DNA from: RYN-230 sp963834705
GTDB taxonomy: Bacteria > Actinomycetota > Actinomycetes > Streptosporangiales > Streptosporangiaceae
Reading direction: 5' to 3'
Assembly: GCA_963834705.1 (NCBI GenBank)
Contig: CAWICV010000004.1
Coordinates: 62,001 to 126,000, forward strand
Length of the DNA: 64,000 nt
The number at the start of each line of letters is the position of its first letter. Position 1 is the stretch's first letter. This document shows, one piece after another, positions 40,200-49,685 of this stretch. The position numbers and the translations under genes were made by a program. The notes beneath the pieces are model-generated. The model did no database searches. It was not told the DNA's origin and saw nothing but the letters and a program-made list of their open reading frames with translations.

Positions 40200-42782
40200 T
40201 CAGCTCCGGATCCGGCTGTTGTCCGGGTCGAACAGCGGCGTACTGCCGGCCATCGCCACGGTCACCGGGTAGGGATCGCCGAAGCACTCGACCTGGAGCC
40301 GGGTTCCGGCCACGGCCTGGGCCGGCGGCAGGTAGGCCAGCAGCAGATGTTTGCCCACCGACGGTCCGGATCCAGCGCTGGTCACATACGACGGCCGCCC
40401 CTTCGCGTCCACCAGCCGCTCCCCGGCCGCGGACAGCACCGGCTCGCCACCCAGCATGTACCGGTCCGCCCCGCCGCCCTGCTCGCTGGGACCGGCCGCG
40501 TGGTGGTCGTCCACGGTGAGCGTGCACAGTACGGCGGCGGGCGGCTCGGCCCGCTGGGCCAGATAGGCAACCTTGCCGATGAACTCCTGCGCCTTGACCC
40601 GAGGCCGGGTCATCCCGGCCTCGACCAGGGTGTAGTCGGCGGTCAGCTCGCTGCCCATGGCCCGGTAGCCCTTTTCCAGCCGCCCGGTGGTGCCGTACAC
40701 GCCGATGCCGACCGGGACCAGGCCGTGTGGCGTGCCCGCGTCCCACAGCGCGTCCCACAGCCGGCCGCCCTGCTCCATCGGCACGTGCAGTTCCCACCCG
40801 AGCTCGCCCACGTAGGAGATCCGGGACGCGAGCACGGTGAGGGCGCCCACCTCGATCTCCCGGCAGGTGCCGAACGGGAACCCGGGGTGGCTCAGGTCGG
40901 CCGTGGACACCGACTGCAGCACCTCGCGGGCCCGCGGCCCCCACAGCCCCAGCGTGGCCTGGGCCGAGGTGAGGTCGGCCAGCGCGGCCGTGCCCGCCGC
41001 GGGCAGGTGGTCGGCGAACCACTTGAGGTCGGACATGCCGGTGGCGCCGCCGGTCACCACCCGGAACCGCTGCGCGCCGAGCCGCATGATGGTCAGGTCG
41101 GCCTTGAACCCGCCCCGCTCCTCCAGCAGCGAGGTGTAGACGACCCGGCCCGGCTGCACGTCGAGCTGGGCCACGGCCAGCGACTGGACCACGTCCAGCG
41201 CGGCCGGGCCGGTCACGTCGAAGATGGCGAACGCGGACAGGTCGACCAGCCCGCAGGATTCCCGCATGGCCAAGTGCTCGGCGTTGATGATGGGCGACCA
41301 CCAGCGGGCGTCCCACTCCGCGTCCCGCGGCATCAGCTGCCCGGCGTACCGCTCCAGCAGCTCCTCGTTCGACGCGTACCAGTGCGGCCGCTCCCACCCG
41401 GCGGTCTCGAAGAAGACCGCGCCCAGGTCACGTTCGCGCTCATAGACCGGGCTGACCCGGGACGGGCGGCCGGACTCCCACTGCTCGGCCGGGTGCACGA
41501 CGCCGTACATCTTGTTGAAGCCCTCGCGGGCCCGGGCCCGGACATGCTCGGTGGTCCGCTGGGCCGGGTAGAACCGGGCGATGTTGGCCTCGTCGATGTC
41601 CACCGTGGGCACCTGGCCGGACATCCACTCGGCCACCGCACGGCCAACCCCAGGCCCTTCCTTGATCCAGCTGGCCGCGGCCGACCACAGCCCGGCCACC
41701 TCGGGCGTCTCGCCCAGCACCGGGTGGCCGTCCGGGGTCATCGAGATCAGCCCGTTGATCGCGTACCGGATGCCGGCCTTCTCGTCGCCGAGCAGCTCGG
41801 GCATCAGCTCCAGCGCCTCGGCCAGTTGCGGATCGAAGTCGTCCTGGGTGAACGGCAGCTCGGTCGGTGACAGCGCCGATTCCTCGATGGACGGGATCTC
41901 GTCGGGGCCGACGATGATCGGCCGGTGCGCGTAGGAGCCGACTTCCATGTCGCCGCCGTGCTGCCGCTCGTACATATTGGTGTCCACATCGCGGACGATC
42001 GGGTAGGAGATCTCCCCTGGTGTGCCGGCGAACAGCGGGATCGGGCCGACGCTGATCATCTGGTGCACGATCGGGGTGAGCGGGATCCGGGCGCCGGCCA
42101 TCCGGGCCAGCCGTGGGCTCCATACCCCGCAGCAGATCACGCAGACGCCGGTCTCGATGTCCCCAGCGCTGGTCCGCACCGCGGTGATCCGCGGCCGGCC
42201 GCGCTCGTCGGTGCCGCCCGGGTCTAGGCCGCCCGGGTCTAGGCCGCCCGTGTCGATGCCGAGCACCTCGGCCCCGGCCAGCACCTGCAGCGCGCCGGAC
42301 TGCTGGGCCTCCTCGCGCATCAGCGTGCCGGCCCGCAGTGAGTCGACCACGCCCACGGTCGGGAAGTACCCGCCGCCCAGGATCACCGATTCGTCCAGGT
42401 AGGGCACCAGCTTGCGGACCTCGGCGGGCGAGATGACCTGGGCCGGGATGCCCCACGCCTTGGCCGCGGAGCAGCGGCGGCGCAGCTCGGCCATCCGGGC
42501 TTCGGTCCGGGCCACCTCGATGCCGCCGCTCTGCGTGAACACGCCGAGGGCCTGGTACTGCTCGGTGCTGTCCCGGGTCAGCTCCATCATCATCTTCGAG
42601 TACTCGATCGGGAAGATGAAGTTGGAAGCGTGTCCGGTGGACCCGCCCGGGTTCGGCATCGGGCCCTTGTCCACCAGCACCAGATCCCGCCAGCCGAGCC
42701 GGGCCAGGTGACAGACCAGGCTGTTGCCGACGATCCCGGCGCCGATGATGACGGCGCTGGCCCGGGCCGGGAAGTCACTCAT
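40200..42782 (-). CDS. Dimethylglycine/sarcosine dehydrogenase-type flavoprotein with GcvT domain
   Basis: 860 residues. An N-terminal FAD-dependent oxidoreductase domain (VIIGAGIVGNSLVCHLARLG at 11-30, H51 in STGHASNF probably the flavin-linking residue of the family) is joined from about residue 430 to a GcvT-like folate-binding domain (SCGLVDLSAFAIFDVTGPAA, GGFKADLTIMRL, SRISYVGELGWELHVPMEQ, LEKGYRAMGSELTADYT). Such enzymes oxidatively demethylate dimethylglycine or sarcosine and load the one-carbon unit onto THF, passing electrons to ETF. EtfB and EtfA follow immediately. A short DPGGLDPGG repeat lies near residue 180. Divergent from the GntR regulator. Exact substrate is inferred from context. 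Confidence 0.87.
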   Translation of the reverse strand: MSDFPARASAVIIGAGIVGNSLVCHLARLGWRDLVLVDKGPMPNPGGSTGHASNFIFPIEYSKMMMELTRDSTEQYQALGVFTQSGGIEVARTEARMAELRRRCSAAKAWGIPAQVISPAEVRKLVPYLDESVILGGGYFPTVGVVDSLRAGTLMREEAQQSGALQVLAGAEVLGIDTGGLDPGGLDPGGTDERGRPRITAVRTSAGDIETGVCVICCGVWSPRLARMAGARIPLTPIVHQMISVGPIPLFAGTPGEISYPIVRDVDTNMYERQHGGDMEVGSYAHRPIIVGPDEIPSIEESALSPTELPFTQDDFDPQLAEALELMPELLGDEKAGIRYAINGLISMTPDGHPVLGETPEVAGLWSAAASWIKEGPGVGRAVAEWMSGQVPTVDIDEANIARFYPAQRTTEHVRARAREGFNKMYGVVHPAEQWESGRPSRVSPVYERERDLGAVFFETAGWERPHWYASNEELLERYAGQLMPRDAEWDARWWSPIINAEHLAMRESCGLVDLSAFAIFDVTGPAALDVVQSLAVAQLDVQPGRVVYTSLLEERGGFKADLTIMRLGAQRFRVVTGGATGMSDLKWFADHLPAAGTAALADLTSAQATLGLWGPRAREVLQSVSTADLSHPGFPFGTCREIEVGALTVLASRISYVGELGWELHVPMEQGGRLWDALWDAGTPHGLVPVGIGVYGTTGRLEKGYRAMGSELTADYTLVEAGMTRPRVKAQEFIGKVAYLAQRAEPPAAVLCTLTVDDHHAAGPSEQGGGADRYMLGGEPVLSAAGERLVDAKGRPSYVTSAGSGPSVGKHLLLAYLPPAQAVAGTRLQVECFGDPYPVTVAMAGSTPLFDPDNSRIRS

Positions 42783-42818
42783 CGCTGATCCTCGCTGCTC
42801 GTGCGGGCATGGTATCCG

Positions 42819-42832
42819 ACTGATATATCAGT
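42819..42832. promoter_or_regulatory. Perfect 14-bp palindrome, candidate GntR/FCD operator
   Basis: ACTGATATATCAGT is a perfect palindrome between the divergent DMGDH-type gene and the GntR gene, 37 nt and 17 nt from their starts. The AT-rich core in GC-rich DNA, and the -10-like TAGACT at 42836 just after it, suit an autoregulated GntR promoter-operator. Confidence 0.75.
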
Positions 42833-42848
42833 TGGTAGACTAGGCCGC

Positions 42849-43547
42849 ATGGATGCCATGGTCAAGCCGCCGGGGCCACACCCGGACCGGGCCGACAGCG
42901 GCCCGGGCGAGCCCCGCTCGCTGGCCGGCCTGGCCTACCGGCAGATCCAGGATCTGCTGGTCAGGCTGGCTATCCGGCCCGGCGCACCGATCAACGAGGA
43001 AGACCTGTGCCTGCGCCTGGGGCTGGGCCGGACCCCGGTCCGGGAGGCGCTCAAGCGGCTGGAACACGAGCGGCTCGTCATCGCCTACCCGCGGCGCGGC
43101 ACGTTCGCGACCGAGATCAACGTGACCGACCTGACGCACATCTTCGAGGTCCGCGCGGTGATCGAGCCGGCCGCGGCGGCCAGCGCCGCCCGGCACGCCA
43201 CCCCGGCCGACCGGGCTGTGTTCCAGACGCTGATGTCCGAACTGGCCGCGGCAGCGGCCGAACTGGGCGGCCAGCCGGGCGAGCTGATGACCCTGGACAT
43301 GCGGGTCCACCGCGCCATCTACGCCGCGACGCACAACCCGTATCTCGAGGACACGCTGATCCGCTACGGCAACCTGGCTACCCGGATCTGGTGCCTGTTC
43401 CTGGACCGGCTGGCCGGCATGGCGGCGCACGTCGCGGAGCACCGTGAGCTGCTCCAGGCGCTGGCCGACGGCGACGCCGAGCAGGCGGCCCAGATCGCCC
43501 GGGCGCACGTCATCGAGTTCGACAAGGCGATCCGCGCGGTCATCTAG
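42849..43547 (+). CDS. GntR-family (FCD/FadR-subfamily) transcriptional regulator
   Basis: 232 residues. An N-terminal winged helix has AYRQIQDLLVRLAIRPGAPINEEDLCLRLGLGRTPVREALKRLEHERLV, then the FCD ligand domain with IFEVRAVIEPAAAASAA, DMRVHRAIYAATHNPYL and HRELLQALADGDAEQA, whose Asp/His metal ligands are typical. It likely represses the divergent DMGDH-etfBA operon and itself through the palindrome at 42819. The ATG at 42849 lies close behind the -10-like element, perhaps giving a near-leaderless mRNA. Confidence 0.9.
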   Translation: MDAMVKPPGPHPDRADSGPGEPRSLAGLAYRQIQDLLVRLAIRPGAPINEEDLCLRLGLGRTPVREALKRLEHERLVIAYPRRGTFATEINVTDLTHIFEVRAVIEPAAAASAARHATPADRAVFQTLMSELAAAAAELGGQPGELMTLDMRVHRAIYAATHNPYLEDTLIRYGNLATRIWCLFLDRLAGMAAHVAEHRELLQALADGDAEQAAQIARAHVIEFDKAIRAVI

Positions 43548-43558
43548 CGCAGGCACGG

Positions 43559-43591
43559 CTGGGGCCGCCGGCCAGTGGCCGGCGGCCCCAG
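43559..43591. terminator. Bidirectional hairpin between gntR and APC permease
   Basis: CTGGGGCCGCCGGCC-AGT-GGCCGGCGGCCCCAG, a perfect 15-bp stem with 3-nt loop, 12 nt after the gntR stop and about 55 nt from the convergent permease stop. It has no long T-run on either strand. Confidence 0.75.
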
Positions 43592-43645
43592 TTCTGCCCG
43601 CTCCCGCTATTCGGCGCTGCTATTCGGCTCCGCTATTCGACTCTG

Positions 43646-45280
43646 CTATTCGACCGGGATCTCCTTGTTGATCAGGCCCAGGTCGATGCCTTGCCGGTTG
43701 CGCACCACCCGCGCGATCACGTAGACCACGATGGCCAGCACGTACATCGCGCCCATGAAGATCAGCGAGTCGTGGCTGTTCACGAAGTACAGGTCGTTGC
43801 TCAGCCACTCATACAGGTTGAAGACGAGCAGCCCGATCGTGATGACCCCGGCCACCGGGACGATCGGCACGCCCAGCACCTTGATCCGGCTGGCCGGCGA
43901 GGCCCGCCACAGCTCCGGCTTGAGCCACGGCAGGAGCACCACGGCGATCGCGCTGAACAGGTAGGTCACCGCGATGACCAGCGTGGCGTCCAGCGTGTAG
44001 GTGCGGAACGTCGACGAGTACGCGTATATCGCGGCCAGGACGACCGCCGGAAGCAGCATCAGGATCAGCGAATAGAACGGGACCTTCCGCTTCTCCGACA
44101 CCTCGGCGGCGCGGTCGGGCAGCACCCGGTCGAAGGCGGCCGCGAAGATGACCCGGGTCGAGGACAGGAACAGCGTGCCGACCCAGGCGAAGAACCACAG
44201 GCTCAGCACCAGGATCAGGATGACCTGGAACGCCGTGTTGTGCACCAGCCAGCCCGCGAACATGAACGGATAGGGCCAGATGCCGAACTGCGGCGTGAGG
44301 TTGTAGTCCAGCGAGTTCAGGTTCTGGTAGAAGCCCCAGCCGATGGTCTTGTCCACCAGCAGGAAGAAGACCACCGTGAGGCAGACCGTGATCCACAGGC
44401 CGGCGAACATGCCGGTGAATACCCGGCGGAAGTCACTCGCGCCACGGATCTCGCCGTACAGCGTGCTGCCCCAGTTCGGCCACAGCAGGAAGAACATGAA
44501 GGCCGGCACGAGCAGCATCGTCGGCCCGAGCGGGCCGAAGCCCAACGGCGAGGTGGTGTAGCCCGCCTTGGCCGCGGCGTGGTTGGTCGCGGCGTAGGCG
44601 TTGTGCACCCCGAACAGCTTCTGGCCGTAGAGGTTGAACGAGTTCACGAAGTCGGCGTGCGAGTTGATCAGCAGCAGGATAACCACGACGGCGAACCCGA
44701 TCATCCCGCCGACGAAAGCGTACTTCTGGATCCGGGCGTAGCCCGCCATGCCCAGCGAGACGAGCAGGCCGGCGATGACGATCGTGATCAGCGTGACCAC
44801 GAAGATCCCGTTGTTGGTGCCGAACCAGGCCGCCCCACCGTTCGGCCAGGTCCATTTCAGCGTGGCCCAGAGCGGCTCGAACAACTGGACCGACAGGATG
44901 TTCCCGTAGATGGGCGCCCACAGCCACAGGATGAACCACCAGCCGGTGGCGGCCATCACGAAGCCGAGGCCGCTGCCCAGGATCCGGCTCTGCCAGACGT
45001 AATCACCACCGGCCCGCGGGATCGTGACGATGAGCCCGGAGTACGCGATCACCAGGAACGAGACCCAGATGCCCGAGATGATAGTGGCCGTGATGAATTG
45101 GCCCTTGGGGAACGCCGGGCCAGCGAAAGTGAACTCATAGAGCCCGAGCGTGACGAAGTTGGTCGCCAGGCAGGCGTAGATGATTGAGTCGCGGACGGAC
45201 CAGCCGCGGACCAGGCCGGTGGCTTTGCGCAAGAAGAGTGTTGGCGTCTCGCCGCCAATTGCGTCAGTTGCCATGCTCAT
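43646..45280 (-). CDS. APC-superfamily amino acid/amine permease
   Basis: 544 residues and about 12-13 spans. The TM1 region reads LVRGWSVRDSIIYACLATNFVTLGLYEF and TM2-3 has PRAGGDYVWQSRILGSGLGF, the APC family GDYxWxSR pattern. The C-terminal loop includes SSTRVIFAAAFDRVLPDRAAEVSEK, also family-typical. Uptake of a choline/betaine-type or amino acid substrate is inferred from its place inside the betaine gene cluster. Ribosome-binding site GGAGAG precedes the ATG. Substrate not proven. Confidence 0.88.
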   Translation of the reverse strand: MSMATDAIGGETPTLFLRKATGLVRGWSVRDSIIYACLATNFVTLGLYEFTFAGPAFPKGQFITATIISGIWVSFLVIAYSGLIVTIPRAGGDYVWQSRILGSGLGFVMAATGWWFILWLWAPIYGNILSVQLFEPLWATLKWTWPNGGAAWFGTNNGIFVVTLITIVIAGLLVSLGMAGYARIQKYAFVGGMIGFAVVVILLLINSHADFVNSFNLYGQKLFGVHNAYAATNHAAAKAGYTTSPLGFGPLGPTMLLVPAFMFFLLWPNWGSTLYGEIRGASDFRRVFTGMFAGLWITVCLTVVFFLLVDKTIGWGFYQNLNSLDYNLTPQFGIWPYPFMFAGWLVHNTAFQVILILVLSLWFFAWVGTLFLSSTRVIFAAAFDRVLPDRAAEVSEKRKVPFYSLILMLLPAVVLAAIYAYSSTFRTYTLDATLVIAVTYLFSAIAVVLLPWLKPELWRASPASRIKVLGVPIVPVAGVITIGLLVFNLYEWLSNDLYFVNSHDSLIFMGAMYVLAIVVYVIARVVRNRQGIDLGLINKEIPVE

Positions 45281-45349
45281 CTCTCCAGTTGAGGGCTTTT
45301 GTGTGGCTAGGCAAGCGTATTGCCATCCGACCGTTAATGTCGGTGAAAC

Positions 45350-46288
45350 TCAGCCGTTCACCAGAAGGTATTTGGTAACCTTCCCCTTCTTTGGATTCAG
45401 CTCCAGCACCGCGCCCTGCAGGACGCCGTCGCCGTAAACGCTGCCGGGGTTGATGGCCAGCGTGCGGCCCATCTTCTTGACGCCGCGGCTCTCGTGAATG
45501 TGGCCGTGCACCGACAGCATCGGCTGGTAGCTGTTAATCGCGTCGCGGACCGCCTTGGAGCCCACCGGTTTCATCACCGCGCCACCGTGCATTGGCCGGA
45601 GGTTCTCGTCCAGCGCCGGTGCCTCATCCAGCCCAGTCCCGTACGGCGGCGCGTGGAAATTGAAGATGGCCCGCTCCATGTCCGGAATCTGGGCGACGAC
45701 CGCGTCGATCTTTTGCTTGAGTTCTTCTTCCGGGGCCTCGCGGAACGTGTCCCACGGCGTCGGGTTGGTCCAGCCCATCGAGACCAGGTGGAAGCCGTCG
45801 AGGTCGAGCGACTTGGCCTCGCCGAAGGTGACGCACGGCGACGACTCGATAATGTCGTCGATCTCCCAGATGTCGTCGTTGCCGCCGTTCAGGATGCACG
45901 GGACCTGGCCACCCTTGAGCTTCCCGTCGGCCATGTCCAGCCAGCGGTCCAGCGAGGCCGTCATCTCCTGGCTGAACCGGCGGTCCACCGCGCCCTCTTC
46001 GTCGCTCAGGTTCTGCAACTCGTCCGGGGTGACGATGGCCGGGTAGTAGCCCTTGTTGCGGATCTGCTTCTGCACCTCGTCCAGTTCCGTCTGGGTGTCC
46101 ATCCGGATGGCCTCGCCGCGGACGGTGGCCTGCCAGTAACCGGTGTGCGCGACGATCGGCACCATCACCTTGCCGGTGACGTCGCCGCCCAGCACCACCA
46201 GGTCGGCCTGGTAGAAGGCGGCCGAGTTGAGGAACTTCCGCCAGCACACCTCGGAGCCATGGATATCGGTCGCGAAGAAGACCCTCAT
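45350..46288 (-). CDS. Metallophosphoesterase family protein
   Basis: 312 residues. FFATDIHGSE (D-x-H) at residue 4, LVVLGGDVTGK, ILNGGNDDIWE with the GN-D motif, IFNFHAPP and LSVHGHIHESRG supply all five metallophosphatase blocks for a binuclear metal centre. Length is longer than a minimal phosphodiesterase because of an inserted segment (about 75-125). The substrate is unknown. A possible partner is the adjacent nucleotidyltransferase-like gene. The ATG at 46288 is chosen because upstream codons have no family match. Confidence 0.87.
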   Translation of the reverse strand: MRVFFATDIHGSEVCWRKFLNSAAFYQADLVVLGGDVTGKVMVPIVAHTGYWQATVRGEAIRMDTQTELDEVQKQIRNKGYYPAIVTPDELQNLSDEEGAVDRRFSQEMTASLDRWLDMADGKLKGGQVPCILNGGNDDIWEIDDIIESSPCVTFGEAKSLDLDGFHLVSMGWTNPTPWDTFREAPEEELKQKIDAVVAQIPDMERAIFNFHAPPYGTGLDEAPALDENLRPMHGGAVMKPVGSKAVRDAINSYQPMLSVHGHIHESRGVKKMGRTLAINPGSVYGDGVLQGAVLELNPKKGKVTKYLLVNG

Positions 46289-46501
46289 CTGTCCACCCTG
46301 TGCCTTCCGCTGCGCAGCTGCCCCGCGGGTTCGCCGCGGGCCACACGCGCAGGTTCTGGGCGCCTTGCGCAACTCCCGCGCGTACTGTGCAACGTCTAGC
46401 ATCCGGCTGAAACTGCCGTCAAGCCGGATAGAGCGAATTAAGACCGCGCCCCACCCACCTCCCCTGCCCCCTTCACGGCCGGCCCGGCGCGGCCGTTACT
46501 C

Positions 46502-47275
46502 CTAGTGCGCGACTTCCTCGGGCAGCTCATACCAGCGCACCCCGTCGCCGACCCGGGCCCGCATCTTCCACTTCATGCCCTTCGGGGCCGCGTCGGCGAC
46601 CTCGCGCAGCCGCTGCGCCTGGGCCAGCGGGTCGTACTCGGCCCCGGGGCAGGCCAGCCCGGGATTCTCGGCCAGCAGCGAGGGCAGCTTGTCCAGGTTC
46701 CCGGTGACGGTCCGCCACCAGCCCCAGTCCGCGCCCAGCACCTTGCCGAACCGGTCGGTGTCGATGGCGGCCGGGCCGCCCGCGCCGACCGGGAGGCAGG
46801 ACAGCAACTGCACGATGTCCCGGGCGTCCTTCTCGTTCATCTCGACGATCTGCAGCTTGGACAGCAGCACGTCCACCGAGTCCACGGTGAACGGCTGCCG
46901 GTCGAAATTCGGCCGGAAGTCCAGCGTGTGGCACATGGTCAGCTGGTTCACCATGATGTCGATGGGCCGCCCGGACGGCGCGTTGAAGTACATCTGGCGG
47001 TCGCCGTTCAGGTTGTTGAACCGGCGGTCCGGCTCGCAGCCGTTGTCGGCCAGCCAGGCGGCCACGTTCTTGCGGGCCTTGCCCGTGGTGGCGAAGTCCA
47101 TGTCCTGATCCCGGCGCAGCCGCGGCGGGTAGTCCGGGCACAGCACCCGGACGGCCAGGCCGCCGAGGAGTTTCAGGCCCAGGCCGGCCTGGGCGGCGGC
47201 CTGGGCCAGGCCGAGCGCCTCGGTCAGCGGGTCCTGCGGCGATCCGGGTACCGGCGCGTCAGCGGGTTGGGCCAT
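46502..47275 (-). CDS. Nucleotidyltransferase-like protein, unknown function
   Basis: 257 residues. LKLLGGLAVRVLCPDYPPRLRRDQDMDFAT (about 33-62) resembles the Gly-Gly plus Asp-x-Asp core of minimal nucleotidyltransferases such as AbiEii-type proteins, followed by IDIMVNQLTMCHTLDF, where a third Asp fits the active site. The C-terminal half is unrecognised, with VADAAPKGMKWKMRARVGDGVRWYELPEEV. No partner antitoxin is visible, so a toxin-antitoxin role is not supported. Start 47275 is taken from the first ATG; an in-frame start at 47329 is also possible. Confidence 0.7.
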   Translation of the reverse strand: MAQPADAPVPGSPQDPLTEALGLAQAAAQAGLGLKLLGGLAVRVLCPDYPPRLRRDQDMDFATTGKARKNVAAWLADNGCEPDRRFNNLNGDRQMYFNAPSGRPIDIMVNQLTMCHTLDFRPNFDRQPFTVDSVDVLLSKLQIVEMNEKDARDIVQLLSCLPVGAGGPAAIDTDRFGKVLGADWGWWRTVTGNLDKLPSLLAENPGLACPGAEYDPLAQAQRLREVADAAPKGMKWKMRARVGDGVRWYELPEEVAH

Positions 47276-47425
47276 GCCAGGCCTGCTCTCATCCTGGGCG
47301 GCCCCGGCAGCGCTGCCGGGGCCGCGCAATTCCTGCTAAGTCGTTAGCGAGTATGCCACGAACACCAGGAGAGCTAGTTGACTGCTTGTTGACGCACAAC
47401 CGGCAAATTGGTCATTCTTGGTTGC

Positions 47426-48154
47426 GTGTCCACGAATTTGGTTGCGGCTAACGCAACCTATCACTCGGCTGAGCGGGTGCTGGCCCTGCTCGCGAGCTTC
47501 GAGGACGGGCGGCCGGAACTCAGTGTGTCAGAGATTGCCGAAGCGCTGGGCGTGCACAAGTCAACCGCCTCGCGATTGGCCGCCACCCTGGAGCGGACCG
47601 GGTTCCTGGCCCGATCCGGCCGGCGGTACCGGCTCGGCGTGGAGATAATCCGGCTGGGCAGCCTGGCGCTGCGCGGCGCCGACATCGTGGCCCGGCTGCA
47701 GCCCGCCATGGACCAGCTATCCGAGCTGACCGGGGAGACCATCAACCTGGCCGTGCCCAGCGGGCCGGACATCCTGAACGTGGCCGAGGTGCCGAGCAGC
47801 TACATCCTGAACAGCTCGGGCGGCTGGATCGGGCGGCGCACCAAGCCACACGCGGTGGCCAACGGCAAGGTGCTGCTCGCGTTCGGCGTCATCCCGGTGC
47901 CGGCCACCCTGGAGCGGTACACCGAGCACACCATCTGCTCGGTACCGGCCCTGCAGGACCAGCTGGCCAAGATCCGCCGGGACGGTTACGCCACCGCGGT
48001 GGCCGAACTGGAAGAAGGCCTGGTCGCAGTAGCCGCGCCGGTGTTCAGCCCGGACGGCGCATGCGTGGCGGCGCTGTCCATCTCCGGCCCCGCCTACCGG
48101 ATGCCCCCGGACAAACTCGCCGAGCTCGGCCGGCTGTGCGCCGCCGCATACTGA
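47426..48154 (+). CDS. IclR-family transcriptional regulator upstream of aldehyde dehydrogenase
   Basis: 242 residues. The HTH is LSVSEIAEALGVHKSTASRLAATLERTGFLAR. The effector domain has LSELTGETINLAVPSG, KPHAVANGKVLLAFG and RRDGYATAVAELEEGLVAVAAPVFSPDG. It sits 36 nt upstream of the aldehyde dehydrogenase in the same direction and presumably controls it. The start is uncertain: the GTG at 47426 or a TTG at 47408 are possible, and neither has a strong ribosome-binding site, so the message may be leaderless. An inverted repeat overlaps codons 5-11. Confidence 0.85.
   Translation: MSTNLVAANATYHSAERVLALLASFEDGRPELSVSEIAEALGVHKSTASRLAATLERTGFLARSGRRYRLGVEIIRLGSLALRGADIVARLQPAMDQLSELTGETINLAVPSGPDILNVAEVPSSYILNSSGGWIGRRTKPHAVANGKVLLAFGVIPVPATLERYTEHTICSVPALQDQLAKIRRDGYATAVAELEEGLVAVAAPVFSPDGACVAALSISGPAYRMPPDKLAELGRLCAAAY
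47440..47458. promoter_or_regulatory. Candidate IclR operator inside the regulator's 5' end
   Basis: GGTTGC-GGCTAAC-GCAACC: perfect 6-bp arms with a 7-nt spacer, the same geometry as the repeat at 29215-29233. GGTTGC also occurs at 47420, and GTTGACGCACAAC sits further upstream. Multiple sites suggest autoregulation. Its position suggests the true coding start may lie downstream. Confidence 0.5.
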
Positions 48155-48190
48155 TCTGCTGGCCACGACCACCCAGGGGGCACTGGCGTT

Positions 48191-49645
48191 ATGAAGGATT
48201 ATCAGCTTTTGATTGGCGGGCAGTGGCTGGCGGGACGGGCAGCGGGGGCGCCGGCCGTCAGCCCGTCCTCGGGCGAAACGTTCGCTACGGTGGCCACCGC
48301 GGACGCGGCGGATGTGGATGACGCGGTGCGCGCGGCGGCCCGGGCCTGGCCGGCCTGGGCGGCCAGCTCGGCGTTCGAGCGCGCGGCCTGGTGCGAGCAG
48401 GTCGCCGCGGCCGTCGCCGGGCGGCGCGAGGAACTGGCCCAGGTGCTGACCCAGGACCAGGGCAAGCCGCTGGCCGCCGAAGCCTACGACGAGGTCGGCG
48501 AGCTGGCCGAGTACTTCAAGATGGCGGCCGCGGACGCGCGGCGCACCGACGGCGGCTATCCCCCGTCCACCTCGGCCGGCCGCCGGGTGATCACCGCCCG
48601 GGTGCCGCTCGGCGTGGTCGGCGTGATCAGCCCGTGGAACTGGCCGTACACCATGGGCGCGGAGCTGTTCGCGCCCGCGCTGGCCGCGGGCAACGCGGTG
48701 GTCTGGGTACCCGCCCCGACCACGTCGGCGTGCTGCGCGCTGCTGGCCGAGATCATCGCCGGGACCGGGGTGCCGGACGGCGTGTTCAGCTTCCTGCCCG
48801 GCCCCGGGCCGGTCGCCGGGGACGCGCTGGCCGGCCATCCGGACGTGGCGGCGATCGGCTTCATCGGATCGGTGGCCACCGGCGGGCTGGTCGCCGCCCG
48901 GGCGGCCGGCAAGACACAGCTGCTCGAACTGGGCGGCAACGGCCCGATGGTGATCCTGGACGACGCCGACCTGGAGCTGGCCACCGAGGCCGCACTGGAG
49001 GCCGCCTACCTGTGCGCCGGGCAGAGCTGCACGGCGGGCGAGCGCTTCCTGGTGCACGCCGCGGTGCGCGCCGAGTTCACCGAGCGGGTGGTGGCGGCCA
49101 CCCAGCAGCGGATCCGGCTGGGCGACCCGTTCGATCCGCAGACCACGATGGGGCCGCTGAACAACGAGGCGACCGCAGCCAAATTCGGCCGGCACGTAGC
49201 CGACGCGGTGGGCCACGGCGCCAAGCTGTGCTGCGGCGGCCGCCGCGCGGCGGGCTTCCCGACCGGGCTGTACGCCGAACCCACCGTGCTGGACGGGGTC
49301 ACCCTGGACATGGCCGTCGCGACCGAGGAGACGTTCGGGCCGGTCGTCCCCATCATCGAGGTGGCCTCGGCCGACGAGGCGCTGGCCCTGACCAACAGTT
49401 CCCCGTTCGGCCTGACCGCCGCGGTGTTCACTGAGGACCTGGAACGCGGCCTGGCCTTCGCCGAGCGGGCCCGGGCCGGCTGGGTCAACGTGAACGCGTT
49501 GACCAACCTGTGGGAGTCGCACCTGCCGTTCGGCGGCCGGTCCGGCTCGGTGAGCGGGCGCGGCCGGGTCGGCGGGCGGTTCGCCATGGACGCCTTCACC
49601 GAGCCAAAAACGATCTTGTATCCAGGCCCTAAGCTCAGCGGCTGA
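48191..49645 (+). CDS. Aldehyde dehydrogenase (betaine-aldehyde-type candidate)
   Basis: 484 residues, the normal ALDH length. ISPWNWPYTM is the NAD-site entry, QLLELGGNGPMVI carries the catalytic Glu, and YLCAGQSCTAGER the nucleophilic Cys. TEETFGPVVPII and LPFGGRSGSVSGRGRV follow. Substrate is not readable from sequence. The choline-dehydrogenase-like gene 3.7 kb away makes betaine aldehyde to glycine betaine plausible. It follows the iclR gene by 36 nt. Confidence 0.88.
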   Translation: MKDYQLLIGGQWLAGRAAGAPAVSPSSGETFATVATADAADVDDAVRAAARAWPAWAASSAFERAAWCEQVAAAVAGRREELAQVLTQDQGKPLAAEAYDEVGELAEYFKMAAADARRTDGGYPPSTSAGRRVITARVPLGVVGVISPWNWPYTMGAELFAPALAAGNAVVWVPAPTTSACCALLAEIIAGTGVPDGVFSFLPGPGPVAGDALAGHPDVAAIGFIGSVATGGLVAARAAGKTQLLELGGNGPMVILDDADLELATEAALEAAYLCAGQSCTAGERFLVHAAVRAEFTERVVAATQQRIRLGDPFDPQTTMGPLNNEATAAKFGRHVADAVGHGAKLCCGGRRAAGFPTGLYAEPTVLDGVTLDMAVATEETFGPVVPIIEVASADEALALTNSSPFGLTAAVFTEDLERGLAFAERARAGWVNVNALTNLWESHLPFGGRSGSVSGRGRVGGRFAMDAFTEPKTILYPGPKLSG

Positions 49646-49685
49646 TCGCGGGAGAGGCGGGCGCGCCGGACGGCGTGTTCCCGCC

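Noticed and set aside
46502..47275. AbiEii toxin-antitoxin system
   Set aside because: Only a general nucleotidyltransferase core is visible and no AbiEi-like antitoxin adjoins it.
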